In this document: positions 28,801 to 36,838 of the stretch, one piece after another
How positions within the stretch are numbered: the stretch's first letter is position 1
How the letters are laid out: each line of letters opens with the position of its first letter
DNA from: Marininema mesophilum
GTDB lineage: Bacteria; Bacillota; Bacilli; Thermoactinomycetales; DSM-45169
Length of the DNA: 64,000 nucleotides
NCBI RefSeq assembly: GCF_900106775.1
Contig: NZ_FNNQ01000006.1
Span: 124,001-188,000, forward strand
Direction of reading: 5' to 3'
Made by a program: the position numbers and the translations under genes
Notes under the pieces: model-generated
Told to the model about the DNA's origin: nothing
The model's database searches: none
The model's input: only the letters and a program-made list of their open reading frames with translations

Positions 28801-28860
28801 AAAAACCTCTCTATTGATGAGCTACTTCTGTGTGGAAGTAATCATCATAGAGAGGTTTTA
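28801..28860. terminator. Bidirectional terminator between lysR and the first lanG
   Basis: AAAACCTCTCTAT pairs with ATAGAGAGGTTTT, with a second inner stem (TACTTC/GAAGTA), between converging genes. Confidence 0.8.
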
Positions 28861-28878
28861 TTATCCTATCGCTGTAAT

Positions 28879-29649
28879 CTATGTCATCCAACCTTTTCGT
28901 GCCCAGACACCATACACCAAGCTGTAAGTGACGATGATGATACCAAATAATGAGCCGAAGAAGGGGATTTGATCCATTCCATTAAGTACTTGAAAGGTTA
29001 TTTCACTATTCATCACAAAAAATTGAAGGGTGTTAGGTGCATACAGTGTAGCTAAAATCGTAGCGATGGTCGAAAAGAAAGCGAGAATAGCATTGGGCAT
29101 AATGGAGCTAATTAGACTGGCGATACCAAGGAGGGCAAGGTAGATCAAGAAGAAGATAAGGTAGTAAAGAAGACTATAACCAAAGGCTCCTAGGATGGAG
29201 TAGGATGGACCATCAGGGTAGAAAGTGACGGTACTTGGAGCTGAGTATAAAAGCCATCCGGCGATGTGGCCGAAGATATAGGCTACGGTAAGAAAGATAG
29301 CGGTGATAGCTGCCATAGAACCCCATTTGGCAAACAGGAGATGCTTTCTAGCTTGCGGGCGAATGAGGATCAGACGGTAAGCCCCTGAACTATATTCCCC
29401 GTTAAAACTATCTATAAAAAACATGGGGAGCATGACAAAGGAGAGAATGAATCCTAACTCCTTGATTAGAAAGACAGGGAAGTTCAATGCATGAAGTTGT
29501 GTATCAAGTTGGGCTGTGTAAAAGCCGATACCCCCTCGGTGGAGCAAGAAGGTGGACATTCCCAATAGTAGGATGAAGATCCCTAAGCTGACCATCGTTT
29601 TACGACGTGCCCAAATACGCTCCCACTCACTCATAAATAACTCGCTCAA
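28879..29649 (-). CDS. lanG: Lantibiotic immunity ABC permease, LanG-type (set 1)
   Basis: A 256-residue ABC-2 permease with six predicted helices and the EFG-type segment MFFIDSFNGEYSSGAYRLILIRP. With LanE and LanF it would expel the lantibiotic from the producer membrane. The TTG start has GGAGG at 8 nt and aligns with the ATG of the second copy at 42310. It ends the first lanFEG operon. Confidence 0.85.
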   Translation of the reverse strand: MSELFMSEWERIWARRKTMVSLGIFILLLGMSTFLLHRGGIGFYTAQLDTQLHALNFPVFLIKELGFILSFVMLPMFFIDSFNGEYSSGAYRLILIRPQARKHLLFAKWGSMAAITAIFLTVAYIFGHIAGWLLYSAPSTVTFYPDGPSYSILGAFGYSLLYYLIFFLIYLALLGIASLISSIMPNAILAFFSTIATILATLYAPNTLQFFVMNSEITFQVLNGMDQIPFFGSLFGIIIVTYSLVYGVWARKGWMT

Positions 29650-29664
29650 TGATGATTCCTCCCT

Positions 29665-30492
29665 TTAAATAAAACGATCTTTTTTGGTGAAGAGAAGGTA
29701 AGCGCCTGTGCCAAAAATCAAGGTGTATACAAGGAGAACCCCTGCATTAAAGAAGAGTAACTTTGGTTCATCAGCCAGAGCCAACGCAATTCCCTGATAT
29801 TGAATCTCGGTGAGGGAGAGAAAGTACCAGGCAGGATTAATGGCCGGTTTTAATCCCTGGGTAAAGGTGTGTAGGAATTGAGAATAGCCAACGGAGACAA
29901 GTAGATAGCCAAGAGTAAGGCCGATGGCTGTGGTTGTGGTTTGACTGATGACAGCAAAAAAGGTGATGACCGCAGAAATGGCAATTAGTGTTAAAAAGGC
30001 AAAGCCATAGTAACGCAGGTTGTATAACAAAGCTGAGGTATTAGAGACGGGGTCATCATGTAAGAAGAGCATCAGGTGAGAGGAACTATCAAACATCCAG
30101 CTTCCAAAAGCATAGCTGAGAAGAAAATAGAAGGCATTAAAGAGGAACATGATGATCATCACATTGATCCACTTGGCAAAAAATAATTGAGTGAAGGTGT
30201 ACGAACGGATCATGACCATGCGAAGTTGCCCTGTGCGATATTCCTCAGTGATAGAGAATACGAGCAGGAGGAGAAGCGTCATATTAAAGACGGATAACAG
30301 TTGTTCGGCGAGGGCGAGTATTGGGAAATTATCCATCAAGGCAAATTCGGGGCTGTCTGGCTTTAGATTATCGTTCAGCCCTTGATAATAGTGACCAGTA
30401 ACAAAGAGGACGAGGGGGATGGCCGCAAATAAGATCCAGGTGATTTTGCGACTCCAGATACGTTGCCATTCACTTGCAATCAGGGAGATCAT
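29665..30492 (-). CDS. lanE: Lantibiotic immunity ABC permease, LanE-type (set 1)
   Basis: A 275-residue ABC-2 permease beginning MISLIASEWQRIWSRKITW with the motif FSITEEYRTGQLRMVMIRSYT, as in MutE/SpaE/EpiE-like proteins. It overlaps the lanF end by 4 bases (ATGA-type coupling). The paralogue at 42324 is the same length. Confidence 0.85.
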   Translation of the reverse strand: MISLIASEWQRIWSRKITWILFAAIPLVLFVTGHYYQGLNDNLKPDSPEFALMDNFPILALAEQLLSVFNMTLLLLLVFSITEEYRTGQLRMVMIRSYTFTQLFFAKWINVMIIMFLFNAFYFLLSYAFGSWMFDSSSHLMLFLHDDPVSNTSALLYNLRYYGFAFLTLIAISAVITFFAVISQTTTTAIGLTLGYLLVSVGYSQFLHTFTQGLKPAINPAWYFLSLTEIQYQGIALALADEPKLLFFNAGVLLVYTLIFGTGAYLLFTKKDRFI

Positions 30493-31391
30493 GAGCTCAT
30501 CATCTCAACGAAGGCGTCTTCCAGACGCTTTTGTTTTTTCTCTACACTAAGTATTTGGATGCCATTTTCAATTAAGTGGGTGTTTAAGATAGCGAGATCC
30601 TCTTCATGGATCTCCACGTATATTTGATTTCCTTCGATATGATCGACAGGGTAGTGCTTCTTAATGAACGGAGCGGCTTTATCAATTGGAGTGAGGGTGA
30701 AGGCATAAAGGGGTTTTCCTGAGAGGCTCTCCATCTCACCCTGCCACACTAATTTTCCATTTTTGATAACCACGAGATGATCACATAACTGTTGCAACTC
30801 ATCTAAAAGGTGACTGGAGATGAAAAAGCTGATCCCGGTTTCTTCCCGCAGTTTTAGGATGAGGCTACGCAATTCCCGCATCCCCATTGGATCCAATCCA
30901 TTGGCGGGTTCATCAAGAATAATCACTGAGGGATTACCGAGCAGTGCTTGGGCGATTCCGAGACGTTGTTTCATTCCTAGCGAATAGGTTCCTACTTTTT
31001 GATCTGCAGCATGGGAGAGTCCTACTTTCTCCAACACTTCTTTCACGCGACTTTTTCGTTGTGCTCCTTTTAATTGAGGATGTAGTCGGGCCAGGTTGAG
31101 GAGTGCTTTTCTCCCAGTTAGGTAGGGGAAGAAGATGGGGGACTCTACAATCGCTCCGATGTTCATCAGTGCCTTGGTACGATTTTGCGTAACACTGATG
31201 CCGTTGATGGAAAGGTCTCCTTTGGTAGGGTGGATAAGCCCTGTTAATAATCGGATCAGGGTTGTTTTACCTGCACCATTGGGGCCAAGGAAACCGCAGA
31301 TTTGTCCTTTTTTTATGGAGAAGGACATCTGATCGATCAAGGTACGAGAGCCGACGCGCTTGGTAACATTTTTTGCCTCTAAAACATTCAT
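30489..31391 (-). CDS. lanF: Lantibiotic immunity ABC ATPase, LanF-type (set 1)
   Basis: A 300-residue ATPase of the BcrA/LanF group: Walker A GPNGAGKTTL, Q-loop, signature YSLGMKQRLGIA, Walker B VIILDEPANGLDP and the H-loop ISSHLLDELQQLCDH. The Q-loop carries Glu (GAIVESPIFFPYL), the E-loop that marks lantibiotic-immunity transporters. The ATG at 31391 has GAGGAG at 7 nt; the longer frame lacks a ribosome site. An array of dyads upstream is a candidate operator. Confidence 0.9.
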   Translation of the reverse strand: MNVLEAKNVTKRVGSRTLIDQMSFSIKKGQICGFLGPNGAGKTTLIRLLTGLIHPTKGDLSINGISVTQNRTKALMNIGAIVESPIFFPYLTGRKALLNLARLHPQLKGAQRKSRVKEVLEKVGLSHAADQKVGTYSLGMKQRLGIAQALLGNPSVIILDEPANGLDPMGMRELRSLILKLREETGISFFISSHLLDELQQLCDHLVVIKNGKLVWQGEMESLSGKPLYAFTLTPIDKAAPFIKKHYPVDHIEGNQIYVEIHEEDLAILNTHLIENGIQILSVEKKQKRLEDAFVEMMSS

Positions 31392-31428
31392 CCTATCACT
31401 CCTCATAGGGTGGTTTAATTTATTTGTC

Positions 31429-31478
31429 GTATTAGTGTACTAATCAAACAGTACAATATTGTATTAGCGTAATAATAC
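31429..31478 (-). promoter_or_regulatory. Array of three dyads upstream of the first lanF
   Basis: ATTAGT-GT-ACTAAT (31431-31444), the perfect 12-bp palindrome TACAATATTGTA (31452-31463) and GTATTA-GCGTAA-TAATAC (31461-31478) lie in 50 bases. The first and third are direct repeats beginning GTATTAG, spaced 32 bp (about three helix turns). GntR/YtrA-type regulators of ABC transporters use similar sites (established pattern), but no such regulator is in the window. Confidence 0.5.
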
Positions 31479-31716
31479 ACGATGGCGGATAAATCTGTCA
31501 ACTGTTTTTTGTAACTTTTTTTCCGAAAAAAGGATTCTACCTTCTAGTGTTATCGAGTAGATCCGCTATGGTAGGTCTATTTACTAGAAGAAAAGGCATC
31601 GTTTTATTAGATGAAAAATTGCTAACTTTACTACTATTTTTTAACCTTCCAGATTGAATATGGTTAGAGATGAATTGAGGAATGTGCCTTGATTACTTAA
31701 AAGAAAGGACAGATAA

Positions 31717-32886
31717 ATGAAATCATTATGGATAAAACGAGGTTTTCTCTTTCTATTCGGGTTTCTACTAGTTAGTTATCCCTTTCATACCAGTTATGCC
31801 AATGAAGGGGATGTAAACGATGTAAAGTCCACGTTGAAAATCAATCGTAGTCATATGGCCAAAAAGAATGGCACATCCAAAGCAGAAGTGTTGGATGAGA
31901 TTCGGGGCTATACCCCTTTTCATATTCGAAAAGCGTATGGTCTGGATCAAGTGAAGGAAACGGGAAAAGGACAACATATCGCAGTCGTCGTCGCCTATGG
32001 GAGTCCAACGATAAAAAAAGATCTTGCTGTGTTTAGTGAGAAGTTTAGTCTGCCAAAAGCAAAGCTGAAGATTTATTACCCAGAGGGAAAGCCAACAGAA
32101 ACAAACCCCCGTTGGGTCACAGAGACTGCCATGGATGTACAGTGGGTACATGCCATCGCTCCCAAAGCTAAAATCTCCCTCGTCGTTGCTAAGGATAAGG
32201 AGATTCCACATTTAGTAAAGGCGATAAAGTTAGCTACTGCACTAGGGGCCAATGTCGTTTCTAATAGTTGGGGTTCCTTTGAGGATGAAGAGGCACACAA
32301 ATGGGACTCTACTTTTAGCAACAAAAAAGTGACCTATGTCGCCTCAGCAGGTGATTATGGGAAAGGGATATTGTGGCCGGCCTCTGCACGCAATGTACTG
32401 GCAGTTGGAGGGACCACCCTCCGTATGGAGCAAAGTGGTAATTTTCTTAGTGAGGTTGCTTGGTCAGGTAGTAGTGGGGGAATTAGTGCCTTTACAAAGA
32501 GACCCGCTTATCAACAACTATGGGCAGAAACATTGGGTGATTTTCGAGGTGTTCCCGATGTCTCCTTTGTAGGAGATCCTATGACAGGCGCGGCTGTGTA
32601 CTCTTCGACGGAGATCCAGGGGTATAAGGGTTGGTTTCTACTTGGTGGGACAAGCTTATCCACCCCTTGTTGGTCCGGTATCGTCGCATTAATTAATGAG
32701 AAACGAGCCAAGCCCTTAAGCAGTGAACAGCTGGTGAAAAGGTTGTACGCGCTAAAGGATAAAGGGGTGTATCGGGATATCGTAGCAGGCACTAATCAAG
32801 AGCATTCGGCTACTGTGGGGTACGATCTCGTCACAGGGCTTGGTAGTCCAATAGGTGCTTCATTAATTCAGGAACTACAAAAATAA
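31717..32886 (+). CDS. Secreted S53 (sedolisin-type) serine-carboxyl peptidase, candidate leader peptidase
   Basis: A 389-residue protein with a signal peptide (residues 1 to about 28) and the sedolisin catalytic set: Glu136 and Asp140 (ETAMDVQW, correct 4-residue spacing), oxyanion Asp213 (ASAGDYG) and Ser313 (GGTSLSTP). The pro-domain is very short, about 35-40 residues instead of the roughly 180 of pro-kumamolisins. It lies directly upstream of the three lantibiotic precursors on the same strand, though a terminator separates them. No other protease is in the cluster, so it may remove the leader peptide outside the cell (inference). Confidence 0.82.
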   Translation: MKSLWIKRGFLFLFGFLLVSYPFHTSYANEGDVNDVKSTLKINRSHMAKKNGTSKAEVLDEIRGYTPFHIRKAYGLDQVKETGKGQHIAVVVAYGSPTIKKDLAVFSEKFSLPKAKLKIYYPEGKPTETNPRWVTETAMDVQWVHAIAPKAKISLVVAKDKEIPHLVKAIKLATALGANVVSNSWGSFEDEEAHKWDSTFSNKKVTYVASAGDYGKGILWPASARNVLAVGGTTLRMEQSGNFLSEVAWSGSSGGISAFTKRPAYQQLWAETLGDFRGVPDVSFVGDPMTGAAVYSSTEIQGYKGWFLLGGTSLSTPCWSGIVALINEKRAKPLSSEQLVKRLYALKDKGVYRDIVAGTNQEHSATVGYDLVTGLGSPIGASLIQELQK

Positions 32887-32897
32887 TAAAGGTCACT

Positions 32898-32934
32898 AAA
32901 AACAACAGGAAACAAGCGGATTTCCTGTTGTTTC
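32898..32934 (+). terminator. Terminator between the S53 protease and lanA1
   Basis: AAACAACAGGAAA and TTTCCTGTTGTTT form a 13-bp perfect stem with an 8-nt loop. The lantibiotic operon therefore needs its own promoter in 32935-33050, where no strong consensus sigma-A site is evident. Confidence 0.8.
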
Positions 32935-33067
32935 AAAAGAAAACCTTACAGAATGTTTATGTTAATTAAGTAAATTACTAGCTCATTTTCAGGTAAATAG
33001 ATTCTTATCCATATAAGATAAACACGAAGGGACAACAAAAACGCCCCCTGAGAGGAAGGAGTAAAAA

Positions 33068-33211
33068 ATGGCAAACAACAAAAAAGATCAATTCGACCTA
33101 GATGTACAGGTGAACAAAGCAAAAGGTGATGTAGAGCCACAAATCACTTCCGTTTCCTTGTGCACCCCCGGTTGCGGCGAAACCGGTTCATTCAACAGCT
33201 ACTGCTGCTAA
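33068..33211 (+). CDS. lanA: Class I lantibiotic precursor, copy 1
   Basis: A 47-residue precursor. The 25-residue leader begins MANNKKDQFDLDVQ and carries the class I box FDLD. It ends in VEPQ, where epidermin-type leaders end in EPR. The 22-residue core starts ITSVSLCTPGC (nisin-like rings A and B) and ends GETGSFNSYCC (gallidermin-like rings C and D). By family rules Ser3-Cys7, Thr8-Cys11, Ser16-Cys21 and Ser19-Cys22 would be joined, with Thr2, Ser5 and Thr14 dehydrated and Cys22 decarboxylated to aminovinyl-cysteine. GGAAGGAG precedes the ATG. Confidence 0.95.
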   Translation: MANNKKDQFDLDVQVNKAKGDVEPQITSVSLCTPGCGETGSFNSYCC

Positions 33212-33252
33212 CCACCTAATCACTACTAACTAATTTGAGGAGGAATATAACC

Positions 33253-33396
33253 ATGGCAAACAACAAAAAAGATCAATTCGACCTAGACGTACAGGTGAAC
33301 AAAGCAAAGGGCGATGTAGAGCCACAAATCACTTCCGTTTCCTTGTGTACCCCCGGTTGCGGCGAAACTGGTTCATTCAACAGCTACTGCTGCTAA
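33253..33396 (+). CDS. lanA: Class I lantibiotic precursor, copy 2
   Basis: This encodes exactly the same 47 residues as copy 1, with only synonymous base changes (for example GAT/GAC at residue 12, TGC/TGT and ACC/ACT in the core). Its own GAGGAGGA ribosome site is 8-9 nt upstream. The start-to-start distance from copy 1 is 185 bp. Confidence 0.95.
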   Translation: MANNKKDQFDLDVQVNKAKGDVEPQITSVSLCTPGCGETGSFNSYCC

Positions 33397-33437
33397 CCGC
33401 CTAATCACCACTAACTAATTTGAGGAGGAATACAACC

Positions 33438-33581
33438 ATGGCAAACAACAAAAAAGATCAATTCGACCTAGACGTACAGGTGAACAAAGCAAAAGGCGAT
33501 GTAGAGCCACAAATCACTTCCGTTTCCTTGTGTACCCCCGGTTGCGGCGAAACCGGTTCATTCAACAGCTACTGCTGCTAA
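33438..33581 (+). CDS. lanA: Class I lantibiotic precursor, copy 3
   Basis: The third identical 47-residue precursor, again 185 bp after the previous start and with its own GAGGAGGA site. It is followed by a hairpin and then lanB. Identical products from three genes suggest selection for dosage rather than diversity. Confidence 0.95.
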   Translation: MANNKKDQFDLDVQVNKAKGDVEPQITSVSLCTPGCGETGSFNSYCC

Positions 33582-33596
33582 TAAAAGGAAAAGAGG

Positions 33597-33620
33597 CGGA
33601 ACATCTGAAAGGATGTTCCG
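33597..33620 (+). terminator. Attenuator hairpin between lanA3 and lanB
   Basis: CGGAACATC and GATGTTCCG form a perfect 9-bp stem with a 6-nt loop followed by TTTCT. Partial termination here would keep precursor mRNA in excess over the modification enzymes, as in other class I lantibiotic operons. Confidence 0.65.
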
Positions 33621-33649
33621 TTTCTACTACATATGAAGGAGGTAAGAAT

Positions 33650-36600
33650 ATGGCTTCATCACTTGATACTCATCGGACCCATCGCAAGAAAAAACGGAGT
33701 GTTTATCGTCCGCTTGATTTTTTTATGTTTAGAAGCCCACTTTTACCCTTCGATATCTTTGAACGATTACAACAAAGCGATTCCAATCGTGTTTTGAAGG
33801 AATTGGTACAAGATCCGAAGATTAAAGAGGCGATTGCCATTGCAAGTCCATCCTTGTTTGTGGCACTAGGTAATCTAGATAGTGAAGATGCGAAGAAGAA
33901 ACGGCAAGCGGAGACAAGCATCATGCGTTACTTATCCCGCATGGCTACACGATCCACCCCATTTGGGATTTTGGCTGGCCTAACTATGGGGGAGTTGGGG
34001 GATTATACCGAAGCACAATTGAACTCATCGGATCATCATATGAAGCGCACTCGTCCCGATATGGAATGGCTACTCTCCCTTGTAGCAAAGTTAGAGAAAC
34101 GTTCCGATATAATTAGACAGCTTCGCCTTACTCGTAACCATGCTGTGCAATATAGTGGACGTCGCCTCATCCTTCCTTTTTCATCCGAGTGTGGTCAACA
34201 GCGCAATAATGATAATGATCTGCGTGAGTCCATCAATATTCAAGCTTCTGAACCCGTGCTACAGGTGCTTGAAGCCGCAAGGGAGTCTATTTCCTTTCCT
34301 GACCTCCTCGATCATTTGAAGGGCGTGTATCCTGATGTAGATCGTGACAGAATCGCTGGTTTAATTGAACAACTCTTTGAACAGGAATATCTCATTAGTA
34401 ATCTACGACCTCCGATGACCAACCCTTCTCCTCTGCAATATCTGATTGATCAGTTAGATGGGATCATTGAGGCGACAGCAGAACGGCAATTGTTGCTAGA
34501 AATTGCACAATTAATCCGTGAATATGATGCCTTACCCATCGGTCAAGGACTGGACCAATATTTAAAGCTGAATGAAAAGATGAAAGATGTCGTGCCAAGC
34601 CTTTCCCAAGTACAGGTCGATATGCGAGTGGCGGATCAAAAAATTAGCCTTCATCGACAAGTAGGGGAAGAAGTGGCAAAGGCGGCAGAGATTCTGTGGC
34701 GGCTCTCTCTTCCACAACGGGGAGTTAGTCATTTGAAAAGTTATCATAAGGACTTTTTAGAGAAGTATGGGACGAGGCGCGAGATCCCGATATTAGAACT
34801 TCTCAATGAAGAGACTGGTTTAGGTGCCCCCAGTCCATATAAGCGCCCCAAAAGTACACGGAAGGATGACGATCTACCTGTCTTTTCAAAGGAAAAGGAA
34901 TCGATTCTACTTGAGTTGATCCAAAAAGCACTTGTCACAGGATCGATTGAAGTGGAAATCACAGATGAGTTATTGAATCGACTTGAAGAAATCGAGATCG
35001 ATGAAGAAGAGGCCCCATCCTCGATGGAGTTATATGTAGAGGTCATGTCCTCTTCAAAGGAAGCGATCGATCAAGGGGATTACCGTGTCGTAATGACACC
35101 CAATGCAGCTTCCCATCGAATTAGTCAATCCTTTGGAAGGTTCTTAGATCTCTTTGATGAGAATGAAGTTGAGCGGATTCGCAGTGCGGTAAAGCGAGAG
35201 GAGAATCTGTATCCCAATGCCCTGATCGTCGAAGGGAATTATCTCCCTCCTTCCGGGAGAGTCGGGAATATATCCTTGAGTCCTTCGTTGTTAAAGCAGG
35301 AATTAACGATTGGCACCAATGCCTATAGCGACGAGCGGTTGACCCTGGATGATGTATATGTTGGGGCATCCCTTGATCGTCTATACCTAAAGTCACCTAA
35401 ACATAATAAAGAATTGATTATTACCTCGGGTAATATGCTCAATTTTATGAACGCACCCAATGTGTATCGATTCATGAGGGAAGTATCGATCGAAAGTGTG
35501 CGCAATGTACAGCCATTCTCCTGGGGAGAGTACGATATCGGTCCATTCCTACCAAGGGTTACCCATGGAAAAACCGTGATATATCTGGCTACCTGGAATA
35601 TCAATTTGGAGCGATTGGGTCTTAAGGATGCGCAAGTAGCTCCCCACTTATGGAATGAAGCGCTTAAGCGTTGGCGTTCAGAGTGGATGGTTCCACGCTA
35701 CCTCTATATGACCTTTGCCGATAACCGAATTCTATTGGATCTCGATCATGAAGATCATGTGAAGCAGATCCAAAAAGAATTGCTAACCAATAAACGAGTG
35801 GCATTGAAGGAACATGTAGGCTCGATTGATGATCGTTGGGTGACAGGTGTCGATGGAATCTATTCACAGGAGTGTCTCATCCCTGTGGAAAAATACGCGG
35901 AGACGATGCCGGAAAGTCCAGTCTTGTATCAGTATTCGGCACCGCTAGTTGTTCATAAAGACCGGGTGCGTCTACCAGGAACGGATTGGTTATATGCCAA
36001 GTTGTATGTGTCACGAAGCCGGCAGGATGATTTTATCCCACAATTTATGCAAGAGTTTGCCGACTCGATGGTGGAGAGTGGCGCTGCAAAAGATTGGTTC
36101 TATATGCGTTACGTCGATCCTGAACCGCATATTCGTATACGATTCCGTGGTGTCGAGGAGGATTTGGTCAGTAAGCTACTCCCTGCACTAAGTCGTTGGG
36201 TGGATCCATTGATGTCCGATGGAATCATCAAACGACTGATGATCGATACCTATGAACGGGAAGTGGAGCGTTATGGCGGCGTTCATATGATTCGGGATGC
36301 TGAGGATGTGTTTGCGGCCGACAGCAAATTAACAACCCATTTACTTAAATTAAGTTGGAATAAAGAGATCGATATCCCCTTGGTTGAAGTAGCGGCACTG
36401 GCGATTGTGGATCTGCTTGAGAATTTTGGCCTTTCCTATGAGGGTCAGCTAAAAATCCTCGATGAAATTGTGGATAAAGATGATTATCGTGAGGAGTTCC
36501 GTCTCCGACGTCGAGAATTGATGAAACTGATGGATCCGCGGGATAATCGGAAATCGCTTAAGGAATTCCGCAATGGTCATGTGCTTAACATGTTACTGAA

Positions 36601-36838
36601 GCAGCGGGCTCCGTTTTTGGCTGAGTTTGGTGAGAAGGTGAGAGCAGAAAATCCCAAGCTTTCTCTATCCAACACCCCACATCAAATTATTGGGAGTTTG
36701 ATTCATATGCATTGTAACCGTCTGATGGATGTAGATCGAGGCAAAGAAGTACAAGCACTTGCCTTTGCCCGTCATACTCTCTATAGCCAAAAATACTGGA
36801 GAGATAAAGGAAGGGAAGAGCATGCCACAAACCAGTGA
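33650..36838 (+). CDS. lanB: Class I lanthipeptide dehydratase LanB
   Basis: A 1062-residue full-length LanB. The N-terminal glutamylation domain shows the family motif MATRSTPFGILAGLTMG, and the C-terminal elimination (SpaB_C) domain shows WLYAKLYVSRSRQDDF and PEPHIRIRFRG. It uses glutamyl-tRNA to dehydrate Ser and Thr of the precursor core. The start at 33650 is set by GAAGGAGGT at 8 nt; the frame is open back into lanA3, but that extension is not a plausible N-terminus. Its end overlaps lanT by 17 nt. Confidence 0.96.
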   Translation: MASSLDTHRTHRKKKRSVYRPLDFFMFRSPLLPFDIFERLQQSDSNRVLKELVQDPKIKEAIAIASPSLFVALGNLDSEDAKKKRQAETSIMRYLSRMATRSTPFGILAGLTMGELGDYTEAQLNSSDHHMKRTRPDMEWLLSLVAKLEKRSDIIRQLRLTRNHAVQYSGRRLILPFSSECGQQRNNDNDLRESINIQASEPVLQVLEAARESISFPDLLDHLKGVYPDVDRDRIAGLIEQLFEQEYLISNLRPPMTNPSPLQYLIDQLDGIIEATAERQLLLEIAQLIREYDALPIGQGLDQYLKLNEKMKDVVPSLSQVQVDMRVADQKISLHRQVGEEVAKAAEILWRLSLPQRGVSHLKSYHKDFLEKYGTRREIPILELLNEETGLGAPSPYKRPKSTRKDDDLPVFSKEKESILLELIQKALVTGSIEVEITDELLNRLEEIEIDEEEAPSSMELYVEVMSSSKEAIDQGDYRVVMTPNAASHRISQSFGRFLDLFDENEVERIRSAVKREENLYPNALIVEGNYLPPSGRVGNISLSPSLLKQELTIGTNAYSDERLTLDDVYVGASLDRLYLKSPKHNKELIITSGNMLNFMNAPNVYRFMREVSIESVRNVQPFSWGEYDIGPFLPRVTHGKTVIYLATWNINLERLGLKDAQVAPHLWNEALKRWRSEWMVPRYLYMTFADNRILLDLDHEDHVKQIQKELLTNKRVALKEHVGSIDDRWVTGVDGIYSQECLIPVEKYAETMPESPVLYQYSAPLVVHKDRVRLPGTDWLYAKLYVSRSRQDDFIPQFMQEFADSMVESGAAKDWFYMRYVDPEPHIRIRFRGVEEDLVSKLLPALSRWVDPLMSDGIIKRLMIDTYEREVERYGGVHMIRDAEDVFAADSKLTTHLLKLSWNKEIDIPLVEVAALAIVDLLENFGLSYEGQLKILDEIVDKDDYREEFRLRRRELMKLMDPRDNRKSLKEFRNGHVLNMLLKQRAPFLAEFGEKVRAENPKLSLSNTPHQIIGSLIHMHCNRLMDVDRGKEVQALAFARHTLYSQKYWRDKGREEHATNQ

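Larger units (their letters stand above)
33068..33581 (+). repeat. Tandem 185-bp repeat of lanA genes
   Basis: Units start at 33068, 33253 and 33438 with no length variation. Coding parts differ only at synonymous sites; the two internal intergenic segments (about 41 bp) are nearly identical. The upstream region of unit 1 differs, so the duplication began near the first ATG. Confidence 0.9.

Noticed and set aside
33530..33649. N-terminal extension of lanB into lanA3
   Set aside because: The extension overlaps lanA3 and crosses the attenuator; a strong ribosome site at 33641 fixes the start at 33650.
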